In this document: positions 37,866-51,781 of the stretch, one piece after another | Layout: each line of letters starts with the position of its first letter | Position numbering within the stretch: position 1 is the first letter of the stretch | Source: Gadus chalcogrammus | Taxonomy: Eukaryota > Chordata > Actinopteri > Gadiformes > Gadidae | Assembly (NCBI RefSeq): GCF_026213295.1 | Contig: NC_079419.1 | Span: 28,081,139-28,145,138, forward strand | Length of the DNA: 64,000 bases | Direction of reading: 5' to 3' | Translations under genes and position numbers: made by a program | The notes under the pieces: model-generated | Told to the model about the DNA's origin: nothing | The model's input: the letters and a program-made list of their open reading frames with translations, nothing else | The model's database searches: none

Positions 37866-39113
37866 ATTATTATTATTATGCTGCCATTGGAGTCAATGGC
37901 AGCCCATAGAACCGCTTGGCGAAAAGTTGTGAAATTTGGCACACTTGTTCAGGACTGCCCCATTAGCCCATTAAGCCAATCTCAGGTCGCTAGCCCTACA
38001 GCTCTAGCGCCACCAACAGGTCAAAGTTGGACATGCATTCATGTTCATAACTTTCGATCCATTCGACCAATATTCACAAATCAGGTATCATTGGATTCCT
38101 TGAACCAAGCCTACTTCGACACACCCTATGACGTCATTGCGCCATGACGTATATTTCCGCCATCTTGGTTTATGTCAAAAACCTTCAAAATGCTACTTCT
38201 ATCACAAATCTTGGCCAATCATCTCGAATCTTGGCAAACATGATCTCCTGGCCGATGCTTGATAAAAAACATCGAATAGATTTGTCAAATTCAAAACCAT
38301 TTGCCTGCTAAAGCCAATCAAATTTGGCGGCTAAGCCGCCAAACCGGATAGTAAGCCCATATCTCAGCAGCCCTTTGACATATCATAACCAACCTTGGTA
38401 GGTAGACCTATGACCCCATAAAGGTGACACTGAATGAATTTGGTGACCTTTGACCTCTAGGGGGCGCTGTTATTAATGTCGATGTGTTTTGACTCCTCTT
38501 CTCTTCACATGAGTACATTTAAAACTTATTTTCAATGTCTAGTGATACTATTAGACCTCCCCGTATAGCTAGTATATTATTACTTGCAGAAATATCCGCG
38601 ACAGCCAATGATATTCGAACCGCGAAGCCGCCAAACCGGAAACACGCCAATATCTCAGCATCCCTTTGACATATCATAACCAAACTTGATACATAGACCC
38701 ATAACATCATCATGGGGACACTCAATGAATTTGGTGACCATTGACCTCTAGGGGGCGCTATAATTAATGAAGACGTGTTTTAACTCCTCTCTCTTCACAT
38801 GAGTACATTTCAAACTTATTTATCAATGTTTAATGATACTGTCAGACCTCCCCATATATCTTGTAAATTATTTTGTTGATATTGTTCCGAATACCCCTAT
38901 GTATTTGTGACATTTGTTCTGTCAGGCAGACTGCATTGCCCCTTACCTCTAGGTGGGGTCCTTTTCCCATTTACTCATCCCACCGGCTGTCGGTATTGCC
39001 GATTTCCGAGGCGGTCGTCATGTAGCCCCCTGGCCGATTGCGTCCATCCGGCAGAATTAGCCTACCGAGTCCGATTATGCTTGACACCCACATTGCTGCT
39101 CGCAGCTATATTT
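37866..39113 (+). mobile_element. Macrosatellite unit 11, short form
   Basis: Short form, no 59-bp copy. CTCF-like motifs at 38,451-38,469 and 38,742-38,760; YY1 core at 38,157-38,168. Hairpin loop TAA. Confidence 0.85.
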
Positions 39114-40353
39114 ATTATTATTATGCTGCCATTGGAGTCAATGGCAGCCCATAGAACCGCTTGGCGAAAAGTTGTGAAATTTGGCACACTTGTTCAGGAC
39201 TGCCCCATTAGCCCATTAAGCCAATCTAAGGTCGCTAGCCCAACAGCTCTAGCGCCACCAACAGGTCAAAGTTGGGCATGCATTCATGTTCATAACTTTT
39301 GACCTATTCGACCAATATTCACAAACCATGTATCATTGGATTCCTTGAACCAAGCCAAGTTCAACACACCTATGACGTCATTGCGCCATGACGTATATGT
39401 CCGCCATCTTGGTTTATGTCAAAAACCTTCAAAATGCTACTCCTATCACAAATCTTGTCCAATCATCTCGAAACTTGGCACACATGATCTTCTGGCCATC
39501 CTTGATGAAAAACATCGAATAGATTTGTCAAATTCAAAACCGTTTGCCCGCTAAGCCAATCAAATTTGGCGGCGAAGCCGCCAAACAGGAAGTGAGCCGA
39601 TTTCTCAGCATCCCTTTGACATATCATAACCAGACTTGGTATATAGACCCATGGCCTCATAAAGGTGACACTGATTTAATTTGGTGACCTTTGACCTGTA
39701 GGGGGCGCTGTTATTAATGTCGATGTGTTTTGACTCTCTTCTCTTCACATGAGTACATTTACAACTTATTTTCAATGTCTGGTGATACTATCAGACCTCC
39801 CCGTATAGCTAGTATATTATAACTTGCACAAATATCCGCGACAGCCAATGATATTCAGACCGCGAAGCCGCCAAACCGGAAAAACGCCAATATCTCAGTA
39901 TCCCTTGGACATATCATAACCAAACTTGATACATAGACCCATAACATCATTATGGGGACACTCAATGAATTTGGTGACCATTGACCTCTAGGGGGCGCTA
40001 TAATTAATGAAGACGTGTTTTAACTCCTCTCTCTTCACATGAGTACATTTCAAACTTATTATCAATGTTTAATGATACTGTCAGACCTCCCCATATATCT
40101 TGTAAATTATTTTGTTGATATTGTTCCGAATACCCCTATGTATTTGTGACATTTGTTCTGTCAGGCAGACTGCATTGCGCCCTTACCTCTAGGTGGGGTC
40201 CTTTTCCCATTTACTCATCCCACCGGCTGTCGGTATTGCCGACTTCCGGGACGGTCGTCATGTAGCCCCCTGGCCGATTACGTCCATCCGGCAAAATTAG
40301 CTTACCGAGTCCCATTATGCTTGACACCCACATTGCTGCTCGCAGCTATATTT
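39114..40353 (+). mobile_element. Macrosatellite unit 12, short form
   Basis: Short form, no 59-bp copy; among the shortest units (1,240 bp). CTCF-like motifs at 39,692-39,710 and 39,982-40,000; YY1 core at 39,401-39,412. Confidence 0.85.
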
Positions 40354-42066
40354 GGGTGTCAAGCAACTATGTTGCGAGACAACCTATTGTTTTTGTATGA
40401 ATTCCTATTATTATTATTATCCTTCAGTGGGAGTCAATGGCAGCCCATAGAACCGCTTGGCGAAAAGTTGTGAAATTTGGCACACTGGTTCAAGACAGCC
40501 CCATTAGCCCAGTAACCCAATCTCAGGTCGCTAGCCCCACAGCTCTAGCGCCACCAATAGGTCAAAGTTGGACATGCATTCATGTTCATAACTTTCGACC
40601 TATTCGACCAATTTTCACAAACCTGGTATCATTAGATTCCTTGAACCAAGCCCAGTTCAACACACCCTATGACGTCATTGCGCCATGAGGTATATTTCCG
40701 CCATCTTGGTTTATGTAAAAAACCATCCAAATGCTACTTCTATCACAAATCTTGTCCAAACATCTCGAAACTTGGCAAACATGATCTCCCGGCCATGGTT
40801 GATAAAAAACATCGAATAGATTTTTCAAATTCAAAACCATTTGCCCGCTAAAGTCAATCAAATTTGGCGGCTAAGCCGCCAAACCGGATGTAAGCCCATA
40901 TCTCAGCAGCCCTTTGACATATCATAACCAACCTTCGTACATGGACCCATGCCCCCATAAAGCTGACACTGAATGAATTTGGTGACCTTTGACCTCTAGG
41001 GGGCGCTGTTATTAATGTCGATGTGTTTTGACTCCTCTCTCTTCACATGAGTACATTTGCAACTTATTTTCAATGTCTGGTGATACTATCAGACCTCCCC
41101 GTATAGCTAATATATTATTTCTTGCAGATATATCCGCGACAGCAAATGATATTAAACCGCGAAGCCCCCAAACCGGAAACACGCCAATATCTCAGCAGCC
41201 CTTTGACATATCATAACTAAACTTGATACATAGACCCATAACATCATCATGGGGACACTTAATGAATTTGGTGACCATTGACCTCTAGGGGGCGCTATAA
41301 TTAATGAAGGCGTGTTTTAACTCCTCTCTCTTCACATGAGTACATTTCAAACTTATTTTTAATGTCTGAGGATACTGCCAGACCTCCTTATATAGCTTAT
41401 GAATTATTTCTCATTGCAACATCAGAACTTGGTCACCATGTTGAAAGTTGTCAAAATCAGTTGTAAATTTCCACAGGCCACATATTATGTCCCATCTTCA
41501 TGAAACTTGGCATATATTATCTTCAGACCAAGATGAACAAATTTGTTAAACAGCTTTCTCAAATTCAAAACCGTTTGGCCGTGACAGCCAATCAAACTTG
41601 ACGTTGCCCATTGATGGGTAGACACTGCACTCGTGTGGCGCTCATTAATGGGTGGACACTGCACTCGTGTGGCGACAAGCGGTACTTAATGTATAATGCA
41701 ACAATGACTATATTCACCATTCCGCCCACCTACAATATAAACTGCAATTCCCACTGGATTAGATGCTTCACGAACCAGCTCCAGAACGGATGCTTGTTTA
41801 CATTGTGTCTCTTTTAGGGATGTTGTTCCGAATACCCCTATGTATTTGTGACATTTATTCTGCCGGGCAGACTGTATTGCGCCCTTACCTCTAGGTGGGG
41901 TCCTTTTCCTATTTGGTAAAATAATGCTCATCCCACCTGCTGTCGGAATTGCCGATTACCGAGACGGTCGTCATGTAGCCCCCTGGCCGATTACGTCCAT
42001 CCGGCAGAATTAGCTTACCGAGTCCCATTGCGCTTGACACCCACATTGCTGCTCGCAGCTATATTT
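40354..42066 (+). mobile_element. Macrosatellite unit 13
   Basis: Full type with one 59-bp copy (GTATGAATTC variant). CTCF-like motifs at 40,990-41,008 and 41,279-41,297; YY1 core at 40,698-40,709. A local tandem duplication containing GGTAGACACTGCACTCGTGT lies at about 41,600-41,680. Confidence 0.85.
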
Positions 42067-43712
42067 ATTATTATTATTATTATGCTGCCATTGGAGTCAA
42101 TGGCAGCCCATAGAACCGCTTGGCGAAAAGTTGTGAAATTTGGCACACTTGTTCAGGACTGCCCCATTAGCCCATTAAGCCAATCTAAGGTCGCTAGCCC
42201 AACAGCTCTAGCGCCACCAACAGGTCAAAGTTGGGCATGCATTCATGTTCATAACTTTTGACCTATTCGACCAATTTTCACAAACCAGGTATCATTGGAT
42301 TCCTTGAACCAAGCCCAGTTCAACACATCCTATGACGTCATTGCGCCATGACGTATATGTCCGCCATCTTGGTTTATGTCAAAAACCTTCAAAATGCTAC
42401 TCCTATCACAAATCTTGTCCAATCATCTCGAAACTTGGCACACATGATCTTCTGGCCATCCTTGATGAAAAACATCGAATAGATTTGTCAAATTCAAAAC
42501 CGTTTGCCCGCTAAAGCCAATCAAATTTGGCGGCTAAGCCGCCAAACAGGAAGTGAGCCGATTTCTCAGCATCCCTTTGACATATCATAACCAGACTTGG
42601 TATATAGACCCATGGCCTCATAAAGGTGACACTGATTTAATTTGGTGACCTTTGACCTGTAGGGGGCGCTGTTATTAATGTTCATGTGTTTTGACCTCTT
42701 TCTCTTCACATGAGTACATTTACAACTTATTTTCAATGTCTGGTGATACTATCAGACCTCCCCGTATAGCTAGTATATTATAACTTGCACAAATATCCGC
42801 GACAGCCAATGATATTCAACCGCGAAGCCGCCAAACTGGAAAAACGCCAATATCTCAGTATCCCTTGGACAAATCATAACCAAACTTGATACATAGACCC
42901 ATAACATCATTATGGGGACACTCAATGAATTTGGTGACCATTGACCTCTAGGGGGCGCTATAATTAATGAAGACGTGTTTTAACTCCTCTCTCTTCACAT
43001 GAGTACATTTCAAACTTATTTTTAATGTCTGAAGATACTGCCAGACCTCCTTATATAGCTTATAAATGATTTCTCATTGCAACATCAGAACTTGGCCGCC
43101 ATGTTGAAAGTTGTCAAAATCAGTTGTTAAGTTCCACAGGCCACAAATGATGTCCAATCTTCATAAAACTTGGCATATATGATCTTCAGACCAAGCTGAA
43201 CTAATACATTAAACAGCTTTCTCAAATTCAAAACCGTTTGGCCGTGACAGGCAATCAAACATGACGGCGCTCATTAATGGGTAGACACTGCACTAGTGTG
43301 GCGATAAGCGGTACTTAATGTATAATGCAACAATGACTATATTTACCATTCCGCCCACTTACAATATAAACTGCAATTCCCACTGGATTAGATGCTTCAC
43401 GAACCACCTCCAGAACGGATGCTTGTTTACATTTTGTCTCTTTTAGGGATATTGTTCCGAATACCCCTATGTATTTGTGACATTTGTTCTGTCAGGCAGA
43501 CTGTACTGCGCCCTTACCTCTAGGTGGGGTCATTTTCCCAATTGGTAAACATTGACGCATACTTGCATAGCGCTCATCCCACCGGCTGTCGGTATTGCCG
43601 ATTACCGAGACGGTCGTCATGTAGCCCCCTGGCCGATTACGTCCGTCCGGCAGAATTTGCCTTCCGAGTCCCATTATGCTTGACACCCACATTGCTGCTC
43701 GCAGCTATATTT
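42067..43712 (+). mobile_element. Macrosatellite unit 14
   Basis: Full type, no 59-bp copy. CTCF-like motifs at 42,653-42,671 and 42,942-42,960; YY1 core at 42,361-42,372. A roughly 30-bp insertion at 43,540-43,570 (TTGACGCATACTTGCATAGC) is unique to this unit. Confidence 0.85.
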
Positions 43713-45327
43713 ATTATTATTATCCTTCAATGGGAGTCAATGGCAGCCCATAGAACCGCTTGGCGAAAAGTTGTGAAATTTGGCACACTGGTTCAAGACA
43801 GCCCCATTAGCCCATTAACCCAATCTCAGGTCGCTAGCCCAAAAGCTCTAGCGCCACCAACAGGTCAAAGTTGGACATGCATTCATGTTCATAACTTTTG
43901 ACCCATTCGACCAATATTCACAAACCAGGTATCAATGGATTCCTTGAAACAAGCCCAGTTCAACACACCCTATGACCTCATTGCGCCATGACGTATATTT
44001 CCGCCATCTTGGTTTATGTCAAAAACCATCAAAATGCTACTTCTATCACAAATCTTGTCCAATCATCTCGGAACTTGGCGCACATGATCTTCTGGCCATC
44101 TTTGATAAAAAACATTGAATAGATTTGTCATATTCAAAACCGTTTGCCCGCTAAAGCCAGTCAAATTTGGCGGCGAAGCCGCCAAACAGGAAGTGAGCCA
44201 ATTTCTCAGCATCCCTTTGACATATCATAACCAGGCTTGGTATATAGACCAATGGCCTCATAAAGGTGACACTGATTGAATTTGGTGACCTTTGACCTCT
44301 AGGGGGCGCTGTTATTAATGTCGATGTGTTTTGACTCCTTTCACTTCACATGAGTATATTTAAAACTTATTTTCAATGTCTGGTGATACTATTAGACCTA
44401 TCAGTATAGCTAGTGTATTATTTCTTGCAGAAATATCCGCGACAGCCAATGATATTCGACCGCGAAGCCGCCAAACCGGAAACACGCCAATATATCAGCA
44501 GCCATTTGACATATCATAACCAAACTTGATACATAGACCCATGGCCTCATTAAGGTGACACTCAATGAATTTGGTGACCATTGACCTATAGGGGGCGCTG
44601 TTATTAATGACGATGTGTTTTAACTCCTCTCTCTTCACATGAGTACATTTCAAACTTATTTTTAACGTCTGAGGATACTGCCAGACCTCCTTATATAGCT
44701 TATGAATCATTTCTCATTGCAACATCAGAACTTGGCCGCCATGTTGAAAGTTGTCAAAATCAGTTGAAAATTTCCTAAGGCCACAAATTATGTCCAATCT
44801 TCATGGAACTTGGAATATATGTTCTTCAGACCAAGCTGAACAAAGGTATCAAACAGCTTTCTCAAATTCAAAACCGTTTGGCCGTGACAGCCAATCAAAC
44901 TTGACGGCGCTCATTAATGGGTAGACACTGCACTCGTGTGGCGACATGCGGTACTTAATGCATAATGCAACAATGACTCTATTAACCATTCCGCCCGCTT
45001 ACGATATAAACTGCAATACCCACTGGATTAGATGCTTCACGAACCACCTCCAGAACGGATACTTGTTTACATTGTGTCTCTTTTGGAGATATTGTTCCGA
45101 ATACCCCTATGTATTGGTGACATTTGTTCTGTCAGGCAGGCTGTATTGCGCCCATACCTCTAGGTGGGGTAATTTTCCCACATAATGCTCATCCCACCGG
45201 CTGTCGGTATTGCCGATTTCCGAGACGGTCGTCATGTAGCCCCCTGGCCAATTGCGTCCATCAGGCAGAATTAGCCTACCGAGTCCGATTATGCTTGACA
45301 CCCACATTGCTGCTCGCAGCTATATTT
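43713..45327 (+). mobile_element. Macrosatellite unit 15
   Basis: Full type, no 59-bp copy, otherwise an almost exact copy of unit 1. CTCF-like motifs at 44,293-44,311 and 44,582-44,600; YY1 core at 44,001-44,012. Shares the unit 1 CRE mutation. Confidence 0.85.
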
Positions 45328-46963
45328 ATTATTATTATCTACCTGCAATGGGAGTCAATGGTAGCCCATAGAACCGCTTGGCGAAAAGTTGTGAAATTTG
45401 GCACACTGTTTCAAGACAGGCCCATTAGCCCATTAACCCAAACTCAGGTCGCTAGCCCAACAGCTCTAGCGCCACCAACAGGTCAAAGTTGGACATGCAT
45501 TCATGTTCATAACTTTTGACCTATTCGACCAATATTCACAAACCTGGTATCATTGGATTCCTTGAACACACCCTATGACGTCATTGCGCCATGACCTATA
45601 TTGCCGCCATCTTGGTTTATGTCAAAAACCTTCAAAATGCTACTCCTATCACAAATCTTGTCCAATCATCTCGAACCTTGGCACACATAATCTTCTGGCC
45701 ATCTTTGATGAAAAACATCGAATAGATTTGTCAAATTCAAAACCATTTGCCCGCTATAGCTAATCAAATTTGGCGGCGTAGCCGCCAAACCGGATGTAAG
45801 ACCATATCTCAGCAGCCCTTTGACATATCATAACCAACCTTGGTACATAGACCCATGACCCCATAAAGGTTACACTGGATGAATTTGGTGACCTTTGACC
45901 TCCAGGGGGCGCTGTTATTAATGTCGATGTGTTTTGACTCCTCTCTCTTCACATGAGTACATTTCAAACTTATTATTAATGTCTGGTGATACTATCAGAC
46001 CTCCCCGTATGGCTAGCACATTATTTCTTGCAGAAATATCTGCGACAGCCAATGATATTCGACCGCGAAGCCGCCAAACCGGAAACACGCCAATATCTCT
46101 GCAGCCCTTTGACATATCATAACCAAATTGATATATAGACCCATAACATCATCATGGGGACACTCAATGAATCTGGTGACCATTGACCCGAAGGGGGCGC
46201 TATAATTAATGAAGACGTGTTTTAACTCCTCTCTCTTCACATGAGTACATTTCAAACTTATTTTCAATGTCTGATGATACTGTCAGACCTCCCCATATAG
46301 CTTACAAATTATTTCTCATTGCAACCTCAGAACTTGGCCACCATGTTGAAAGTTGTCAAAATCAGTTGTACATTTCCACAGGCCACAAATAATGTCCAAT
46401 CTTCATAAAACTTTGCATATATGATCTTCAGAACAAGTTGAACAAATGTGTTAAACAGCTTTCTCAAATTCAAAACCGTTTGGCCGTGACAGGCAATCAA
46501 ACGTGACGGCGCTCATTAATGGGTAGACACTGCACTCGTGTGGCGCTCATTAATGGGTAGACACTGCACCGGTGTGGCGAGAAGCGGTACTCAATGTATA
46601 ATGCAACAATGACTATATTTACCATTCCGCCCACCTACTATATAAACTGCGATTCCCACTGGATTAGATGCTTCACGAACCACCTCCAGAACGGATGCTT
46701 CTTTACATTGTGTCTCTTTGAGGGATATTGTTCCGAATACCCCTATGTATTTCTGACATTTGTTCTGTCAGGCAGACTGTATTGCGCCCTTACCACTAGG
46801 TGGGGTCATTTTCCCACATAATGCTCATCCCACCGGCTGTCGGCATTGGCGATTTCCGAGGCGGTCGTCATGTAGCCCCCTGGCCGATTGCGTCCATCCG
46901 GCAGAATTAGCCTACCGAGTCCGATTATGCTTGACACCCACATTGCTGCTCGCAGCTATATTT
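45328..46963 (+). mobile_element. Macrosatellite unit 16
   Basis: Full type, no 59-bp copy. CTCF-like motifs at 45,896-45,914 (CTCCAGGGGGCGCT) and a weaker one at 46,184-46,202 (CCCGAAGGGGGCGCT). YY1 core with full GCCGCCATCTTGG at 45,604-45,615. Hairpin loop GTA. Local duplication of the GTAGACACTGCACTCG segment at about 46,510-46,575. Confidence 0.85.
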
Positions 46964-49235
46964 ATTATTATTATGCTGCCATTGGAGTCAATGGTAGCCC
47001 ATAGAACCGCTTGGCGAAAAGTTGTGAAATTTGGCACACTGGTTCAGGACTGCCCCATTAGCCCATTAAGCCAATCTCAGGTCGCTAGCCCAACAGCTCT
47101 AGCGCCACCAACAGGTCAAAGTTGGGCATGCATTCATGTTCATAACTTTCGACCTATTCGACCAATATTCACAAACCAGGTATCATTGGATTCCTTGAAC
47201 CAAGCCCAGTTCAACACACCCTATGACGTCATTGTGCCATGACGTATATTTCCGCCATCTTGGTTTATGTCAAAAACCTTCAAAATGCTACTTCTATCAC
47301 AAATCTTGTCCAATCATCTCGAAACTTGGCACACATGATCTTCTGGCCATGCTTGATAAAAAACATCGAATAGATTTGTCAAATTCAAAATCGTTTGTCC
47401 GCTAAAGCCAATCAAATTTGGCGGCGAAGCCGCCAAACCGGATGTAAGCCAATATCTCAACAGCCCTTTGACATATCATAACCAACCTTGGTATATAGAC
47501 CCAAGCCCCCATAAAGCTGACACTGAATGAATTTGGTGACCTTTGACCTCTAGGGGGCGCTGTTATTAATGTCGATGTGTTTTGACTCCTCCCTCTTCAC
47601 ATGAGTACATTTAAAATTATTTTCAATGTCTGGTGATACTATCAGACCTCCCCGTATAGCGAGTATATTATTTTTGCAGAAATATCCGCGGCAGCTAATG
47701 ATATTCGACCGCGAAGCCGCCAAACCGGAAACACGCCAATATCTCAGCAGCCCTTTGACATATCATAACCAAACTTGATACATAGACCCATAACATCATC
47801 AGGGGGACACTCAATGAATTTGGTGACCATTGACCTATAGGGGGCGCTATAATTACTGAAGACGTGTTTTAACTTCTCTCTCTTCACATGAGTACATTTC
47901 AAACTTATTTTTAATGTCTGAGGATACTGCCAGACCTCCTTATGTAGCTTATGAATTATTTCTCATTGCATCAGAACTTGGCCGCCATGTTGCAAGTTGT
48001 CAAAATCAGTTGAAAATTTCCACAGGCCACAAATTATGTCTGTGTTGTCTCTCCTGGCACTCATTTAATATTCTTACATTGATTTCTTAAATATGTATAT
48101 GTAAAAACGGATGTGAATAATTACTTTACAGTTAAAATAAGCCAATGTATAAATTCATATTATTTTGCCATTTTAGGTTTGTTATTATTTCACTTCCGGT
48201 TTAGTCACTTCCTGTGACGTCATTTCCTGTTAAAAATCGTACCTCTGTAGAAGGAATGGCAGACATGTGCATCTTCTGATTGTAATCCGCTAGCATCCAC
48301 ATGAAAGCATCTAAGAGGCAATGCCGTAAGTTTGTTTAATCAATGCAAGACATGTTTAAGATAATATATTAGAGTGGATTTAGTTAAAAATAATGTTTGA
48401 TGTGTTGTTAAAAACGTTTTGGTTAGCAATTGTGTACAAACTAAAATCAATGCAATTGGCATCAGAATGTCTTCATGCAGTGTTAGACAGTTTATATTAT
48501 TATTTACAACTATGTACAACATGCTGTTTAGTCAAATGTACATTCAGTATTTTTGTATTCTTTTATTTGCAGTTTTCACCGTCTGTTCATGAGGAATTGT
48601 GACAGTAAATGGTCAACCTTACTACGACTCTGTCTTCATTGGCTACGGTTTAACTCGGTGTTAAGTCAGGGTTACAACACACTGCACGAGAACACTACAA
48701 TGTCCAATCTTCATAGAACTTGGCATATATGATCTTCCGACCAAGCTGAACAAATGTATCAAACCGCTTTCTCAAATTCATAACCGTTTGGCCGTGACAG
48801 CCAATCAAACTTGACGACGCTGATTAATGGGTAGACACTGCACTTGTGTGGCGACAAGCGGTACTTAATGTATACTACAACAATGACTATATTTACCATT
48901 ACGCCGATTTACAATATAAACTTCAATTCCCGATGGATTAGATGCTTCACGAACCACCTCCAGAACGGGTGCTTGTTTACATTGTGTCTCTTTTAGGAAT
49001 ATTGTTCCGAATACCCCTATGTATTTGTGACATTTGTTCTGTCAGGCAGACTGTATTGCGCCCTTACCTCTAGGTGGGGTCCTTTTCCCCATATGCTCAT
49101 CCCACCGGCTGTCGGTATTGCCGATTTCCGAGACGGTCGTCATGTAGCCCCCTGGCCGATTACGTCCAGCCGGCAGAATTAGCCTACCGAGTCCCATTAT
49201 GCTTGACACCCACATTGCTGCTCGCAGCTATATTT
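46964..49235 (+). mobile_element. Macrosatellite unit 17, carries solo LTR
   Basis: Full type, no 59-bp copy, with the second copy of the solo LTR (48,041-48,699). CTCF-like motifs at 47,544-47,562 and 47,831-47,849; YY1 core at 47,252-47,263. From about 47,430 to 49,090 it is nearly identical to unit 10 (shift 11,370). Outside that tract the two differ. Confidence 0.85.
48041..48699 (+). mobile_element. Solo LTR of a retrotransposon, copy 2
   Basis: Same 659-bp LTR as at 36,671, same insertion site in the unit and same ATGTC flanks (48,036-48,040 and 48,700-48,704). I noticed one substitution (TTGCCATTT here, TTGCCGTTT in copy 1). Identical site and flanks mean it was copied along with its host unit, not inserted twice. 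Confidence 0.85.
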
Positions 49236-50473
49236 ATTATTATTATGCTGCCATTGGAGTCAATGGCAGCCCATAGAACCGCTTGGCGAAAAGTTGTGAA
49301 ATTTGGCACACTTGTTCAGGACAGCCCCATTAGCCCATTAAGCCAATCTCAGGTCGCTAGCCCAACAGCTCTAGCGCCACCAACAGGTCAAAGTTGGACA
49401 TGCATTCATGTTCATAACTTTCGACCCATTCGACCAATATTCACAAACAGGTATCATTGATTCCTTGAACCAAGCCCAGTTCAACAAACCCTATGACGTC
49501 ATTGCGCCATGACGTATATTTCCGCCATCTTGGTTTATGTCAAAAACCATCAAAATGCTACTTCTATCACAAATCTTGTCCAATCATCTCGAAACTTGGC
49601 ACACATGATCTTCTGGCCATCCTTGATGAAAAACATCGAATAGATTTGTCAAATTCAAAACTCTTTGCCCGCTTAAGCCAATCAAATTTGGCGGCGAAGC
49701 CGCTAAACAGGAAGTGAGCCGATTTCTCAGCATCCCTTAGAAATATCATAACCAGACTTGGTATATAGACCCATGGCCTCATAAAGGTGACACTGATTGA
49801 ATGTGGTGACCTTTGACCTCTAGGTGGCGCTGTTATTAATGTCGAAGTGTTTTGACTCCTCTCTCTTCACATGAGTACATTTCAAACTTATTTTCAATGT
49901 CTGGTGATACTAACAGACCTCCCCGTGTGGCTAGCATATTATTTATTGCAGAAATATCCGTGACAGCCAATGATATTCGACCGCGAAGCCACCAAACCGG
50001 AAACACGCCAATATCTCAGCATCCCTTTGACATATCATGACCAAACTTGTTACATAGACCCATAACATCATCATGGGAACACTCAATGAATTTGGTGACC
50101 ATTGACCTCTAGGGGGCGCTATAATTAATGAAGACGTGTTTTAACTCCTCTCTCTTCACATGAGTACATTTCAAACTTATTTTCAATGTTTAATGATACT
50201 GTCAGACCTCCCCATATATCTTGTAAATTATTTTGTTGATATTGTTCCGAATACCCCTATGTATTTGTGACATTTGTTCTGTCAGGCAGACTGCATTGCG
50301 CCCTTACCTCTAGGTGGGGTCCTTTTCCCATTTACTCATCCCACCGGCTGTCGGTATTGCCGATTTCCGAGGCGGTCGTCATGTAGCCCCCTGGCCGATT
50401 GCGTCCATCCGGCAGAATAAGCCTACCGAGTCCGATTATGCTTGACACCCACATTGCTGCTCGCAGCTATATT
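49236..50473 (+). mobile_element. Macrosatellite unit 18, short form
   Basis: Short form, no 59-bp copy. CTCF-like motifs at 49,814-49,832 (GGTGGCGCT form) and 50,103-50,121; YY1 core at 49,522-49,533. Confidence 0.85.
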
Positions 50474-51781
50474 ATTGGGTGTCAAGCAACTATGTTGCGA
50501 GACAACCTATTGTTATTGTACGAATTCTTATTATTATTATTATTATTATTATGCTGCCATTGGAGTCAATGGCAGCCCATAGAACCGCTTGGCGAAAAGT
50601 TGTGAAATTTGGCACACTTGTTCAGGACTGCCCCATTAGCCCATTAAGCCAATCTAAGGTCGCTAGCCCAACAGCTCTAGCGCCACCAACAGGTCAAAGT
50701 TGGGCATGCATTCATGTTCATAACTTTTGACCTATTCGACCAATTTTCACAAACCAGGTATCATTGGATTCCTTGAACCAAGCCCAGTTCAACACACCCT
50801 ATGACGTCATTGCGCCATGACGTATATGTCCGCCATCTTGGTTTATGTCAAAAACCTTCAAAATGCTACTCCTATCACAAATCTTGTCCAATCATCTCGA
50901 AACTTGGCACACATGATCTTCTGGCCATCCTTGATGAAAAACATCGAATAGATTTGTCAAATTCAAAACCGTTTGCCCGCTAAAGCCAATCAAATTTGGC
51001 GGCGAAGCCGCCAAACAGGAAGTGAGCCGATTTCTCAGCATCCCTTTGACATATCATAACCAGACTTGGTATATAGACCCATGGCCTCATAAAGGTGACA
51101 CTGATTTAATTTGGTGACCTTTGACCTGTAGGGGGCGCTGTTATTAATGTCCATGTGTTTTGACCTCTTTCTCTTCACATGAGTACATTTACAACTTATT
51201 TTCAATGTCTGGTGATACTATCAGACCTCCCCGTATAGCTAGTATATTATAACTTGCACAAATATCCGCGACAGCCAATGATATTCAACCGCGAAGCCGC
51301 CAAACTGGAAAAACGCCAATATCTCAGTATCCCTTGGACAAATCATAACCAAACTTGATACATAGACCCATAACATCATTATGGGGACACTCAATGAATT
51401 TGGTGACCATTGACCTCTAGGGGGCGCTATAATTAATGAAGACGTGTTTTAACTCCTCTCTCTTCACATGAGTACATTTCAAACTTATTATCAATGTTTA
51501 ATGATACTGTCAGACCTCCCCATATATCTTGTAAATTATTTTGTTGATATTGTTCCGAATACCCCTATGTATTTGTGACATTTGTTCTGTCAGGCAGACT
51601 GCATTGCCCCCTTACCTCTAGGTGGGGTCCTTTTCCCATTTACTCATCCCACCGGCTGTCGTATTGCCGATTTCCGAGGCGGTCGTCATGTAGCCCCCTG
51701 GCCGATTGCGTCCATCCGGCAGAATAAGCCTACCGAGTCCGATTATGCTTGACACCCACATTGCTGCTCGCAGCTATATTT
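50474..51781 (+). mobile_element. Macrosatellite unit 19, short form
   Basis: Short form with one 59-bp copy. CTCF-like motifs at 51,122-51,140 and 51,411-51,429; YY1 core at 50,830-50,841. Confidence 0.85.
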
